A stretch of 64,000 bases of DNA from Pseudomonas putida (GCA_041879295.1 CP047152.1:2671501-2735500), one strand, 5' to 3'; positions 25,637-33,632 are shown, counted from the stretch's first letter. A program made the numbers and translations. The notes: generated by a model from the sequence alone, not told the origin.

Positions 25637-26728
25637 CTAATCCTGCTCTGCCAGTTGGCTGGACCACAATACAAAGCGATCCTTGCCGGTGTGTTTGGCT
25701 TCATATAGCGCCTGGTCGGCGCGGACCAGTGCTGTAGTCAGGCTCTCTCCCCGGTCAACCCTGGCCAGACCAATGCTGATGGTGACCGGGTGCTCGCCAA
25801 CGTCCTCGCGCACGCGCTGGCACAGCGCTGCCACTCGCTGCTCGGCTCCTTGCTGATCCAGCCCTTCAAAGAAGATCGCAAACTCTTCACCCCCCAGCCG
25901 GGCAAACGCTTGATCGGCCATGCTCGCCTTGATATGCAGGGCCACGCGCTTGAGCACTTCATCGCCCACGTCATGGCCGAAGCGGTCATTGACCCGCTTG
26001 AAATTGTCGATATCGATCATCGCCAGGAACTGCCCGGACGTCGCCATCCGCAGTTGGCGGTCGGCCTGGGCCATGAACGAGCGGCGGTTGGGAATGTTGG
26101 TCAGGGCATCGACGTAGGCTTGCTCCAGCAACACCTTGGACAGGTAGAAATTGTGCAGCTTGGTTTTGCGGATCTGCAGGTAGCTGTAGCTGACCAGGCC
26201 GCTTAGAAACACGGCATAGCTGATCAGCATGGCGCCTTCGAGCCCGTCGGGCGCTATGCGGGTGTGGTAGAACGGACAGAGCACCACCCAGGTGATGACC
26301 ATGGCGCAGAAGAATGACCAACGCCGCACCGGCAGCACCGACATGGCATACAGCACGGTGGATACCCCAAGCACCAACCACACCGGGCGCAGGGCTATCG
26401 GGATGCCTTCGATCACCAGGCGCATGCCCAGGGTGATGACGGTAATGAACAGCAGGTTGAGCACGTCGAAGTGATGGCTGCGGCGGGTGAAACGCAGCAC
26501 CACGATCAGGCCGCCGAGCAGGGTGATGAACAGAAAGGACAGCCAGGTGAAGCCTTGGCCGCCGAGGAAGCTGACGATCAGGTCGAAGACCAGCCAGATC
26601 AGGACGCTGATGCAGAACACCAGCAGGCAGAACGAGCGCATGGACTCGAATTCGTGCTGGCGGAACTCGGCGCGCAGCGCCGCAGGCGCGACCTGCTGGC
26701 GTACGTGTGCTTCGATGGTCTTGAGCAT
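25637..26728 (-). CDS. Membrane-bound diguanylate cyclase (GGDEF)
   Basis: 363 residues. An N-terminal membrane domain of about six helices (residues ~32-185) with no recognised sensor family is followed by a GGDEF domain. The active-site motif is intact (RLGGEEFAIFFEG) and the substrate motif DIDNFKRVNDRFGHDVGDE is complete, so it should make c-di-GMP. The product-inhibition RxxD motif that normally sits just before the GG is not present. It lies 122 bases downstream of the nfrB-nfrA-DUF4434 genes on the same strand, separated by a REP pair. This suggests a local supply of c-di-GMP for NfrB. Confidence 0.92.
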   Translation of the reverse strand: MLKTIEAHVRQQVAPAALRAEFRQHEFESMRSFCLLVFCISVLIWLVFDLIVSFLGGQGFTWLSFLFITLLGGLIVVLRFTRRSHHFDVLNLLFITVITLGMRLVIEGIPIALRPVWLVLGVSTVLYAMSVLPVRRWSFFCAMVITWVVLCPFYHTRIAPDGLEGAMLISYAVFLSGLVSYSYLQIRKTKLHNFYLSKVLLEQAYVDALTNIPNRRSFMAQADRQLRMATSGQFLAMIDIDNFKRVNDRFGHDVGDEVLKRVALHIKASMADQAFARLGGEEFAIFFEGLDQQGAEQRVAALCQRVREDVGEHPVTISIGLARVDRGESLTTALVRADQALYEAKHTGKDRFVLWSSQLAEQD

Positions 26729-26757
26729 CGGGGGCTCCTGAGGCTACTACTTTTTCA

Positions 26758-26840
26758 GGCCTGGACCTTTCGCGGGCAAACCCGCTGTTACAGGGAACGT
26801 ACGGTTTGGGGGCCTGTGGGTTCACCCGCGAAGAGGCCGG
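26758..26840. repeat. REP pair between the DUF4434 gene and the diguanylate cyclase
   Basis: The left unit (26758-26795) has TTTCGCGGGCAAACCCGCTG then TTACAGGG. The right unit (26813-26840), inverted, lacks the AGCGGG segment and reads CCTGTGGGTTCACCCGCGAA then GAGGCCGG. Confidence 0.85.
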
Positions 26841-26850
26841 CCCTGGCGAC

Positions 26851-27690
26851 TCATTGCTGTGGCAAGACACCTTGGGCCCAGGGCCGGTAGCGCAAGGCAA
26901 ACACTGCCTCGGTATGGCACCCGCTACCCAGCCGGGGCTCGGCAGGCTCTGCCCGAAACGCCTGATCCGGTGCGCTCACCTGGCGGAACGCCTCGCGCAC
27001 CACTCCCACCCGGCACGGTAGGGCCTGCTCATAGCCCTGACGTACCAACACCGGCAAACGCCCGGTGCCGGCGCCATCCTGCCACCACACAGTCAAGCCC
27101 AAGCCGGCCAGTTGATCCAGCCAGACGGCATTGACCCGCGGCGACAGCTTGCCTGTGCTGAAGGCGCTGATATGCAACGGTTTGTCCAACTGGCGGTTGA
27201 AGGCCTGTAGCTGGCTGTACAGCGCATCACGCCGTTCGGCCTCGCGTAGATGCTGGTCGTCCAGTTCCATGGGCAGGTACCAGCCATCCACTGGCAACTG
27301 CCAGGCCTGGCGCAGTTGCTGGTACTGGCTGAGCGAGCGCCCCAGCTGCGCTTTCCAGTAGCTGTTCAGGCCTTCGCCATCCAGCTCGTCGAGGCGCTGG
27401 TAGTAGGCCGGGTCCATGTACAGCCCCAGCACCAACTGCAGGCCTTCGGCACGCGCCGTGCGCAGGCTGTTGGCCAGCCAACCTTTGGCTCCGCCGAAAT
27501 CGCTGTCGCCATAGGCACTCCATTGCACGATCAGGGTTTTGCCACCTTGGGCCGCGGTGGCTTGCCACAGGTGCTGCCACTGGGCGGGCGTGACGCTGGC
27601 ATCGCGGTTCAGGGGTTGGTAGAACAGGCGCTGGTCAGCTGTGGCCGGTAGGCACAGGGCCAGCAGGCAGAAGGTGATGAGCGCACGCAT
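26851..27690 (-). CDS. DUF4434-type exported protein, third gene of the nfr operon
   Basis: 279 residues with signal peptide MRALITFCLLALCLPATA. The sequence runs through motifs of a TIM-barrel, glycosidase-like fold (LFYQPLNRDASVTPAQW, GLYMDPAYY, PVDGWYLPMELDD, LTVWWQDGAG). The two acidic residues in MELDD and WQDG are possible catalytic or sugar-binding residues. The ATG overlaps the nfrA stop by one base. From memory, a comparable protein (YbcH) is encoded beside nfrA in E. coli. Cutting or editing the glycan made by NfrB in the periplasm is a reasonable but unproven role. Annotation beyond the domain family is inference. Confidence 0.8.
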   Translation of the reverse strand: MRALITFCLLALCLPATADQRLFYQPLNRDASVTPAQWQHLWQATAAQGGKTLIVQWSAYGDSDFGGAKGWLANSLRTARAEGLQLVLGLYMDPAYYQRLDELDGEGLNSYWKAQLGRSLSQYQQLRQAWQLPVDGWYLPMELDDQHLREAERRDALYSQLQAFNRQLDKPLHISAFSTGKLSPRVNAVWLDQLAGLGLTVWWQDGAGTGRLPVLVRQGYEQALPCRVGVVREAFRQVSAPDQAFRAEPAEPRLGSGCHTEAVFALRYRPWAQGVLPQQ

Positions 27691-30600
27691 CAGAAGGTCA
27701 TCTCCGCACCGACCAGCACGCCGTTGGCGCGCTCGTAAAGGTTGCCGCCCAACGATTGCTGATACTCGGCACGCACTTTCAGCGAGCCGCGGTAGGCGTT
27801 GTAGCGGTCGTCGTCGAACCACCATTGCCAGCGCACGCCAACCCCGGCGCGGGCGTCCTGGCGCCAGTCGTTGCTGGGGTCCTGGCTGGAGAACTCGACA
27901 AAGCCGTAGGGCATGAGGGTTTGCGGCGAGCTGCCCGGCAGCTTCCAGGCGTGGCCCTGCTGGTAGCGCGACAGCCAGGCATGATCGCCGGCACGGGTCC
28001 ACCAGGCAGCATCAAGGTAGAGGAACCGTTCGTTCCAGTCGTCCTCATCGATGCGCCAGTCGTTGCGCCAGCCTCCCTGGTCGAGGAACGAGGCGGTGGC
28101 GCGTAGCAGCAGGTCATTGCTCGATTCGGCGTGGTGGCGCAAATCGCCCCAGTTGCCGCCGACCTTGGCCGGGCTCAGCAACTGGCCAAGGCTGAGGCCG
28201 CGGTAGTGGGTTTCGTCGATCTGCCGCTGGTGGTAAAGCTCGGCATACAGGTTGAGGTTGGCCTGGCCGAGCGGTTTGTAGCGCAGGCCGACACCGGTAC
28301 CCATGCTCTGGGCATAGTCGGTGCGGCTTTGGCCACCGAACAGTACCCGGCCATACACTGACAGGGTGCTGCCATTGCGGCTGGGCTCCTCGCCCAGAGC
28401 ATGGTCCCACATGGCCAACTGCACGTTCTGCGATTGCGCCCGGCGCGAGCTGCTGCTGCGCTGGCCGTTGTCGAGAAATTTGTCGTTGGTCGAGGTGCCG
28501 GCCGGCGACCAGGTGCTGGCCAGGGTAATGGTGTCGCGACGCGACAGGCTCTCGTGGGCGCGGCGCTGGCGGTACTTGCGGGCCTCCAGGCTGCCGTATT
28601 CGTCATCACCGTCGACCAGGTTCTGCTCTACGTCGAGGATGCGGCGCAGTTCGCGGCGTGCCGCAGCGCTGTCTGCATGTTCGTCGTAGCGCAAGGCAAG
28701 TGTTTCGCCAAGGCGGTAGTCCTCGGGGAAGTCGCGAGTGGCGCGCTCAAGGTAGGGGATCGACTGCATGCGCTGAGCCTTGTCCGTCGAGCCAGCCAGG
28801 CGCATGCCGTAGTCGGCGCGATAGCGCGGCTGGTCGGGAGCCAGGCGCACGGCTTCGGCTAGCCAGGCGGTGCTCTGCGCACTTTTGCCGGCCAGTTGCG
28901 CGGTGCTGGATGCGGCGTAGTAGTGATCGGCGCGCGGGTTGTGCGCCAGGGCCTGGCGCTGGAAGCCCAGCGCGGTCTGCGGGTCACCTTGGCGCTGGGC
29001 GATGGCGGCGCCCAACGCCCAGTCGTCGGCGCTTTGGTGCGCGGCAGCATCCCAGTAGCGGCGCGCTGCATCCGCGTCGCCTGCATTCAGCGCGCCGCGT
29101 GCGGCGGTGAGGCGGGCATTATCGGTAAAGGCGCTGTCTGGCAGGCTGCGCCAGATGGGCCGGGCGGTTTCGGAGTCGCCGGCCGCTTCGAGTGCGTAGG
29201 CCAGCGGCAGACGATTGCCAGGACCGCCCAGGCGCTCGGCAGCCTGGTAGTAGACCACCGCCTCACCCGGCTGGTCGGGCATGGCGCAACGGCCCAGGGC
29301 GCGGTACTGGCCCGGTTCGCTCGGGCTGGCCGGCACTGCCTGGCGCACGGCATCGCACTGGCCGGCCTCGGCCAGCCGTCCGAGCAACTGGGCGCGGGTG
29401 TTGGCGTTTACCCGGGGTATCAGGCCGAGCATGCGGCGGCTGTCCAGTGGGCCGTCACTGCGGGCATACAGGTTGCCCAGACGCTGTAGCAGCGATGGGT
29501 CGAGGCGGCCCAGGTGGCGGTCGTAGGCCTGCTCCAGCAATTGCCGTGCGTGATCGCCGTAGCCCTGCTCGGTCAACAGGAAGGTGGCTTGCTCCAGTGC
29601 GGCGAGGTCGCCGGTCTGCCGATAGCGTTGTTCCCATTCTGCGGCGGTGCGCGGCTGCGGGGGTGGTGGTGGGGCGCCATACAGGCGCTGCCTGAGCACG
29701 GCATAAGCCCTTGGGTCGGTACTGGCGGAGCAGCCCTTGAACTGGTCCCGGGCCAGGTCCGGGTCTTGATGTGACAGCCAGTCGACCGTTTCAAGGCAGG
29801 GGCGCTGCAGATCGTTGCTCAGGCGCCGTACCAGCGGCGCATCGTCGCCTTCGCGGGCCAGTTGCCAGAGTTGTTGGCGCTGTTCGGGGTGCTGCAGCTG
29901 ATCAGGCGGTAGCGACTGCAGCCAGCGTTGGGCCTGTTGATGGTGGCCGACGGCAATGGCGCGGTTGGCCATGGCCAGCCGCGCCTGGTTGGCCGCTGCG
30001 GCGGAGGGGGCGTGGGCCAGCAGCGCAGTCAGGCCCTTCTCGTCGACTTGCTGGATATAGGCATTGGCCAGGCGTTGCCAGTCTTCGGCAGGTAACTGGC
30101 CTGTGTCGGCCAGCGGCTGCAGTTGCTCGATGGTTTCTTTCCAGTTGCGCAACTGTTCGGCAAAGTTGGCCCGGGCCAGGCGCAGTACCTGGCCGTCCTC
30201 CCCGGGCGGCAGCTGGTTGAGCCATTCCAGTGCTTTGGCAGCGCCTCCAAACTTGGCCAGGCTCAGGCTGTAGGCCTGCCACAGGCGTATCCGGTGGCTG
30301 CCGTCGCTGGCGCCCAGCCATTGCTCCACCTGGCTGGCCGAAGGCGGGTCCTGCTCGATCCAGGTCAGGCGCAGCTCCAGCAGGGCGTCAGCGTATTCGG
30401 GGCTGTTGCCTAGCTGCTCGGCCAGCGCTTGGGCCTCCTTGTAACGGCGCTGGTGGGCCAGCGCTTCGACCAGCAGGGCGCGGGCTTCGTCGTTGTTCGG
30501 CACCCGGCCCAGCACATGGCGGGTCAGGCGCTCGACTTCAGCCCAGTTGTCTTTCCTGGCCTCGCGATAACTGCGGTCCATGAACGGAAAGCTGGTGAAC

Positions 30601-30695
30601 CGCTGGAAGTCGGTCATCGGCGCCGAAGCGGCAACGGGCAGTGCGGCGGAGCATAGCAGCAGGCCAGTAAAGGTGAGGGAAAAACGCGGCTTCAT
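27690..30695 (-). CDS. nfrA: NfrA-like outer-membrane glycan secretin / phage N4-type adsorption protein A
   Basis: 1001 residues. Signal peptide MKPRFSLTFTGLLLCSAALPVAASA, then a long periplasmic TPR superhelix (repeats such as ALLVEALAHQRRYKEAQALAEQL and AIAQRQGDPQTALGFQRQAL, residues ~40-680). The C-terminal outer-membrane barrel (~700-1001) ends in Phe (LVGAEMTF). The layout parallels PgaA/AlgK-type export proteins. In E. coli, NfrA with NfrB makes and exports the glycan used as receptor by phage N4. It overlaps nfrB by the bases ATGA. The gene is intact although its partner nfrB is interrupted. Confidence 0.92.
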   Translation of the reverse strand: MKPRFSLTFTGLLLCSAALPVAASAPMTDFQRFTSFPFMDRSYREARKDNWAEVERLTRHVLGRVPNNDEARALLVEALAHQRRYKEAQALAEQLGNSPEYADALLELRLTWIEQDPPSASQVEQWLGASDGSHRIRLWQAYSLSLAKFGGAAKALEWLNQLPPGEDGQVLRLARANFAEQLRNWKETIEQLQPLADTGQLPAEDWQRLANAYIQQVDEKGLTALLAHAPSAAAANQARLAMANRAIAVGHHQQAQRWLQSLPPDQLQHPEQRQQLWQLAREGDDAPLVRRLSNDLQRPCLETVDWLSHQDPDLARDQFKGCSASTDPRAYAVLRQRLYGAPPPPPQPRTAAEWEQRYRQTGDLAALEQATFLLTEQGYGDHARQLLEQAYDRHLGRLDPSLLQRLGNLYARSDGPLDSRRMLGLIPRVNANTRAQLLGRLAEAGQCDAVRQAVPASPSEPGQYRALGRCAMPDQPGEAVVYYQAAERLGGPGNRLPLAYALEAAGDSETARPIWRSLPDSAFTDNARLTAARGALNAGDADAARRYWDAAAHQSADDWALGAAIAQRQGDPQTALGFQRQALAHNPRADHYYAASSTAQLAGKSAQSTAWLAEAVRLAPDQPRYRADYGMRLAGSTDKAQRMQSIPYLERATRDFPEDYRLGETLALRYDEHADSAAARRELRRILDVEQNLVDGDDEYGSLEARKYRQRRAHESLSRRDTITLASTWSPAGTSTNDKFLDNGQRSSSSRRAQSQNVQLAMWDHALGEEPSRNGSTLSVYGRVLFGGQSRTDYAQSMGTGVGLRYKPLGQANLNLYAELYHQRQIDETHYRGLSLGQLLSPAKVGGNWGDLRHHAESSNDLLLRATASFLDQGGWRNDWRIDEDDWNERFLYLDAAWWTRAGDHAWLSRYQQGHAWKLPGSSPQTLMPYGFVEFSSQDPSNDWRQDARAGVGVRWQWWFDDDRYNAYRGSLKVRAEYQQSLGGNLYERANGVLVGAEMTF

Positions 30696-31957
30696 GCCAC
30701 CTCCCGGGTCAGATCAATCGCTACTTGCTGTTCACTGGCCTGTTCGATCAGGGCCTGCTCCAGCACCTGTCTGGTGATGATGCCGCGGGCGATCAGGTGC
30801 TCGCCGAGGCTTTGGTGTTCGGGGTCGAAGTCGATCAACGCCTGGTTGAACAGGGTGACAGGGACCATGCCGCGCACCTGCAGTAGCGCGCCTAGCATCA
30901 CTTGATGATGGCAGACCCGTTCCAGCAGCGCTTCGTCGTCCTGATGGCGTTCAAGCACGGCCAGCATGTCTCGGGTTTCTTGATGCTGCCAGCGGCTTGG
31001 GTAGTGGTAGCGAAGGCCTAGCGTTACCCGGCCCTGGGGAGCCAGGCGTGCCTTGACCGGGCGCTTCAGCTGGCGGCTGATCACGCCCAGCGACACCTGA
31101 CTGACCGGGCTTTCACTGGCCAGGATCAGCGTGTCGCCGTCTTCGTCCACTGGCAGTACGCCATAATGGGTGGCCAGCTTGCGTGGCAGTTTGGCGATCA
31201 GTTGCGGGTCGAGTTTGAAGGGGTTCAGCGGTGCCCAGGGCAGATCCAGTTGCTCGGCCAGGGTGGCCACCAACTGCTCGCTGTTCAGCCAGCCACGCAG
31301 TAGCAATTCGCGGCCCAGTCGCCGACGAACCGGGCTGGTGATCGCCTGCTGCAGCTGTTCGTCGGTTATCAGGCCCTTGGCCACCAGGCGCTGGCCCAGT
31401 GGTGTGCGAGCCGGGGCGGCGATGGCGGGGAACTCGTGGGTGGTCTTGTCCCAGGCCACGCGCCGCGAATCTCCCATTTCCATTACCTGGCGCAGGGCAC
31501 GCAGGTTGGCAAAGAAGTTGACGAAGTTGCTCCACATCATCCGCGGCGCCGACAGCAAGCCCTCGCCGATGCCATAGAAACGGGTGACGAACCAGGCGCG
31601 CTGGAATAGCCGGTTGAGCAGCAAAAGGCCGTTCAGCCACAGCAGGTTCGACAGCAACCAGCTGTCGCTGAGGATCGACATGAAGCGCCAGGACTCCGGC
31701 GCAAGCACCGTGACTAGCCACATGGCCAGCAACACCAGCAATAACAGGTTGACCAGGAAGCTCAGCAGGTAGGCAAACAGCCCGCGGCGGTCACGCCAGA
31801 GGAAGTAGTTGAGCGCACCTTTTCGGCTCCAGCCGAGATTGCTGGTGCCCTGGAACACGATGCCGACGATCCAGCGCGACTTCTGTCGGATGGCATGCTG
31901 CCAGTCACGCGGGAAGTGCTCGCGCACGCAAATCACCTGGGAGAATTCGCGGCTCAT
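30692..31957 (-). CDS. 3' fragment of nfrB: QxxRW, membrane helices and MshEN-like c-di-GMP domains
   Basis: 421 codons from an internal ATG (MSREFSQVICV). AGGA lies 13 bases upstream, so reinitiation is possible but poor. In fragment numbering: QKSRW at 25-29, helices ~60-120, and MshEN-like half motifs of the form LGxxLxxxGxxxxxxLxxAL at about 187, 214, 355 and 384. It ends by overlapping nfrA. Most likely the C-terminal part of a broken nfrB. Confidence 0.6.
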   Translation of the reverse strand: MSREFSQVICVREHFPRDWQHAIRQKSRWIVGIVFQGTSNLGWSRKGALNYFLWRDRRGLFAYLLSFLVNLLLLVLLAMWLVTVLAPESWRFMSILSDSWLLSNLLWLNGLLLLNRLFQRAWFVTRFYGIGEGLLSAPRMMWSNFVNFFANLRALRQVMEMGDSRRVAWDKTTHEFPAIAAPARTPLGQRLVAKGLITDEQLQQAITSPVRRRLGRELLLRGWLNSEQLVATLAEQLDLPWAPLNPFKLDPQLIAKLPRKLATHYGVLPVDEDGDTLILASESPVSQVSLGVISRQLKRPVKARLAPQGRVTLGLRYHYPSRWQHQETRDMLAVLERHQDDEALLERVCHHQVMLGALLQVRGMVPVTLFNQALIDFDPEHQSLGEHLIARGIITRQVLEQALIEQASEQQVAIDLTREVA

Positions 31958-32020
31958 GCCCGGGCGCCATTCCTGCTTCAGTGTCAGCGCTGGGTCGGTG
32001 ATGGAATAGCGGGCGAAAAT

Positions 32021-32866
32021 TCACTTCATGCCCTTTTGCTTCAGGCGAAAGCCGATGTCGTAGTCTTCGGTCAGGCTCTGTACGTCAAAGGCGATGCCGT
32101 CACCGTCCTCGAGCAGTGCGCTGATGGCGCGGCGGCTGAAGCAGGTGCCGACGCCGGCACTGGGCACCTGGCCGGTCAGCGCTTCGCGCACGATCACGTC
32201 CTTGCCGTGGTTTTCGGCAAACTCGTCGACATAGTGGCCGGCAGTAAAGCCCTTCCACTCCGGTGCGTAGGGATACACCGGGATCTGGATCATGTCCTTG
32301 TTCGGCAGCAGGTAGTTGAACAGGCGCAGCTCCATGGGCGAGATCACGTCTTCGGCGTCATGCAGGATGAAGCCGGCGAACTCAATGCCAGCGTCCTGCT
32401 GGAAGCGCAGCAGCGCGTCGATGATGTTGTTCAGACAGTCGGCCTTACTGGTGGGACCGGGGCGGGCGCAGACCACTTTATGCACGTTGGGGTAGTGCAG
32501 GCACACCGCGTCCACGTCGGCCTGGGTTTGCGGGTCGTTGGGGTAGGTGCCAACAAAGATCTGGTAGTTCTCGTAGTCGATGGTCGAAGCGGCCAGGCGG
32601 GCCATTTCACCGACCACGCCGACTTCGTTCCAGGCAGGGACCATGATGGCCAAAGGTTTTTCCGGGGCTTCGTACAAGCGCTTCTCATCGGCCTTTTCGA
32701 ACTTGTCGTAGATGCGAAAACGCCGGATCAGCTTGCGCCCCCAATAGCACAGATCAATGAACAGGTCGTCCAGGCCCAGCAGAAACATCAGCGAGGCGAG
32801 GGTGATCGCCAGGAGCTTCAGGCCGAACAGCACGTAAGTGAGAAAATCGATAAATACCAGGCTCAT
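32021..32866 (-). CDS. 5' fragment of nfrB: membrane anchor plus most of the GT2 domain
   Basis: 281 residues ending GFRLKQKGMK before the TGA. It keeps the donor-binding residues and the TED base but lacks QxxRW, the later membrane helices and the c-di-GMP domain. If the stop is real, this product is probably inactive or unstable. Confidence 0.6.
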   Translation of the reverse strand: MSLVFIDFLTYVLFGLKLLAITLASLMFLLGLDDLFIDLCYWGRKLIRRFRIYDKFEKADEKRLYEAPEKPLAIMVPAWNEVGVVGEMARLAASTIDYENYQIFVGTYPNDPQTQADVDAVCLHYPNVHKVVCARPGPTSKADCLNNIIDALLRFQQDAGIEFAGFILHDAEDVISPMELRLFNYLLPNKDMIQIPVYPYAPEWKGFTAGHYVDEFAENHGKDVIVREALTGQVPSAGVGTCFSRRAISALLEDGDGIAFDVQSLTEDYDIGFRLKQKGMK

Positions 32867-33012
32867 GTGTCAGCCACCGACAGGGCAGAGTGGGCCATCG
32901 TCTTTTCCTCGCTCGTTCCTTCGACGAAGTTGCAGGAGATGTCACTGTCAGGTACGGAATAGATACAAGCAGCCGAACGTAGGATTGTCCAAATTTCGGG
33001 CTTTTTCTTGCG

Positions 33013-33029
33013 AGCTACATCTTGTAGCT
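33013..33029. promoter_or_regulatory. Perfect palindrome upstream of the PACE efflux gene
   Basis: AGCTACA-tct-TGTAGCT, 7-bp arms with a 3-base spacer, 29 bases before the start codon. It is too short and lacks a T-run for a terminator; an operator for a repressor or LysR-type activator is more likely. The regulator is not adjacent. Confidence 0.5.
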
Positions 33030-33058
33030 TTACAGGTCGTTCATTCAGGGAGCTGAAC

Positions 33059-33490
33059 ATGCAAGGCAAGGCCCGCAAGATCGTCCAGGCCATTCTCTAT
33101 GAGGCCATCGCCGTCGCCTGCGTGGCGCCTGCGCTGGAGCTGGCGTTCGGGGCCGGCATGGCGCAGTCGACCGTGTTGTCGGTGCTGATGTCGGGCATCG
33201 CGATGAGCTGGAACATGGGCTACAACTGGGTGTTCGAACGTTGGGAAGCGCGTCAGCACAAGCGTGAGCGCACCTTCTTGCGGCGCCTGCTGCATGCGCT
33301 GGGCTTCGAGGGTGGGCTGGTGGTGATTCTGCTGCCACTGGTGGCGTACTGGCTGGATGTGAGCCTGTGGGCGGCACTGCTGACCAACCTGGCGCTGTTC
33401 GTGTTCTTCTTCGTTTACGCCTTTGTCTTCCAGTGGGGCTTCGACAAGGTGTTCGATGTGCCGCTTTCGGCGCAGCAGGCCAAGTGTTGA
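33059..33490 (+). CDS. PACE-family (AceI-like) multidrug/biogenic-amine efflux protein
   Basis: 143 residues built from two tandem bacterial transmembrane pair domains, four helices in all: KARKIVQAILYEAIAVACVAPAL, a second helix with NMGYNWVFERWE, then HALGFEGGLVVILLPLVAYWL and a fourth helix with YAFVFQWGFDKVFD. The repeated N-Y-N/F-x-W-FDK signature marks the proteobacterial antimicrobial compound efflux family (chlorhexidine, polyamine-type substrates, proton-coupled). GGGAG lies 8 bases before the ATG. An upstream in-frame ATG at 33008 would add residues covering the palindrome. The next feature is the ilvA leader. Confidence 0.9.
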   Translation: MQGKARKIVQAILYEAIAVACVAPALELAFGAGMAQSTVLSVLMSGIAMSWNMGYNWVFERWEARQHKRERTFLRRLLHALGFEGGLVVILLPLVAYWLDVSLWAALLTNLALFVFFFVYAFVFQWGFDKVFDVPLSAQQAKC

Positions 33491-33524
33491 CTTTCGGCCG
33501 CGAGGCAGGCTAAGTTCCAGCACC

Positions 33525-33587
33525 ATGAATACATTCCCGCACGTGAACGCCATTATTATTACCGCCATTATCAGCTTGGCGGGATAG
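33525..33587 (+). CDS. Isoleucine-rich leader peptide of the ilvA attenuator
   Basis: 20 codons, MNTFPHVNAIIITAIISLAG, with five Ile codons in two blocks (33552-33560 and 33567-33572) and a Thr between. Isoleucine is the end product of the pathway that starts with threonine ammonia-lyase, encoded 84 bases after the leader stop. The Ile blocks sit just before and within the first strand of the attenuator stem, as required for ribosome-stalling control. Confidence 0.85.
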   Translation: MNTFPHVNAIIITAIISLAG

Positions 33588-33632
33588 CGCGTACGTGCAC
33601 CGAACCCGCCCTGGAGGCGGGTTTCTTCTCTC
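33562..33632 (+). terminator. Transcription attenuator of ilvA with alternative stems
   Basis: Four segments are visible. Segment 1 CCGCCA (33562-33567) pairs with segment 2 TGGCGG (33577-33582). Segment 2 GGCGGG (33578-33583) can instead pair with segment 3 CCCGCC (33605-33610). Segments 3 and 4 form the terminator AACCCGCC-ctgga-GGCGGGTT (33603-33623) followed by a pyrimidine-rich run. A ribosome stalled on the Ile codons would cover segment 1, free segment 2 and prevent termination. Confidence 0.85.

Larger units (their letters stand above)
30692..32866 (-). pseudogene. nfrB: nfrB (c-di-GMP-responsive glycosyltransferase), interrupted by an in-frame TGA
   Basis: The two ORFs on this strand are in the same frame and separated only by one TGA codon (32023-32021) at codon 282. 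Reading through it gives a continuous GT2 protein of about 724 residues, near the normal NfrB size. Order: N-terminal membrane helix, GT2 core (PAWNE 78-81, HDAED 169-173, TED 266-268), the stop, then IFARYSITDP, QKSRW (the QxxRW motif), four membrane helices, and a C-terminal region with four MshEN-like half motifs that bind c-di-GMP. The stop separates the catalytic base from QxxRW, so neither half should be active alone. The downstream genes remain open. The cause could be a recent nonsense mutation, a sequencing error, or read-through. Confidence 0.85.

Noticed and set aside
32021..32023. Selenocysteine at the nfrB TGA
   Set aside because: No hairpin of bacterial SECIS type directly downstream, and NfrB is not a known selenoprotein; a nonsense mutation is simpler.
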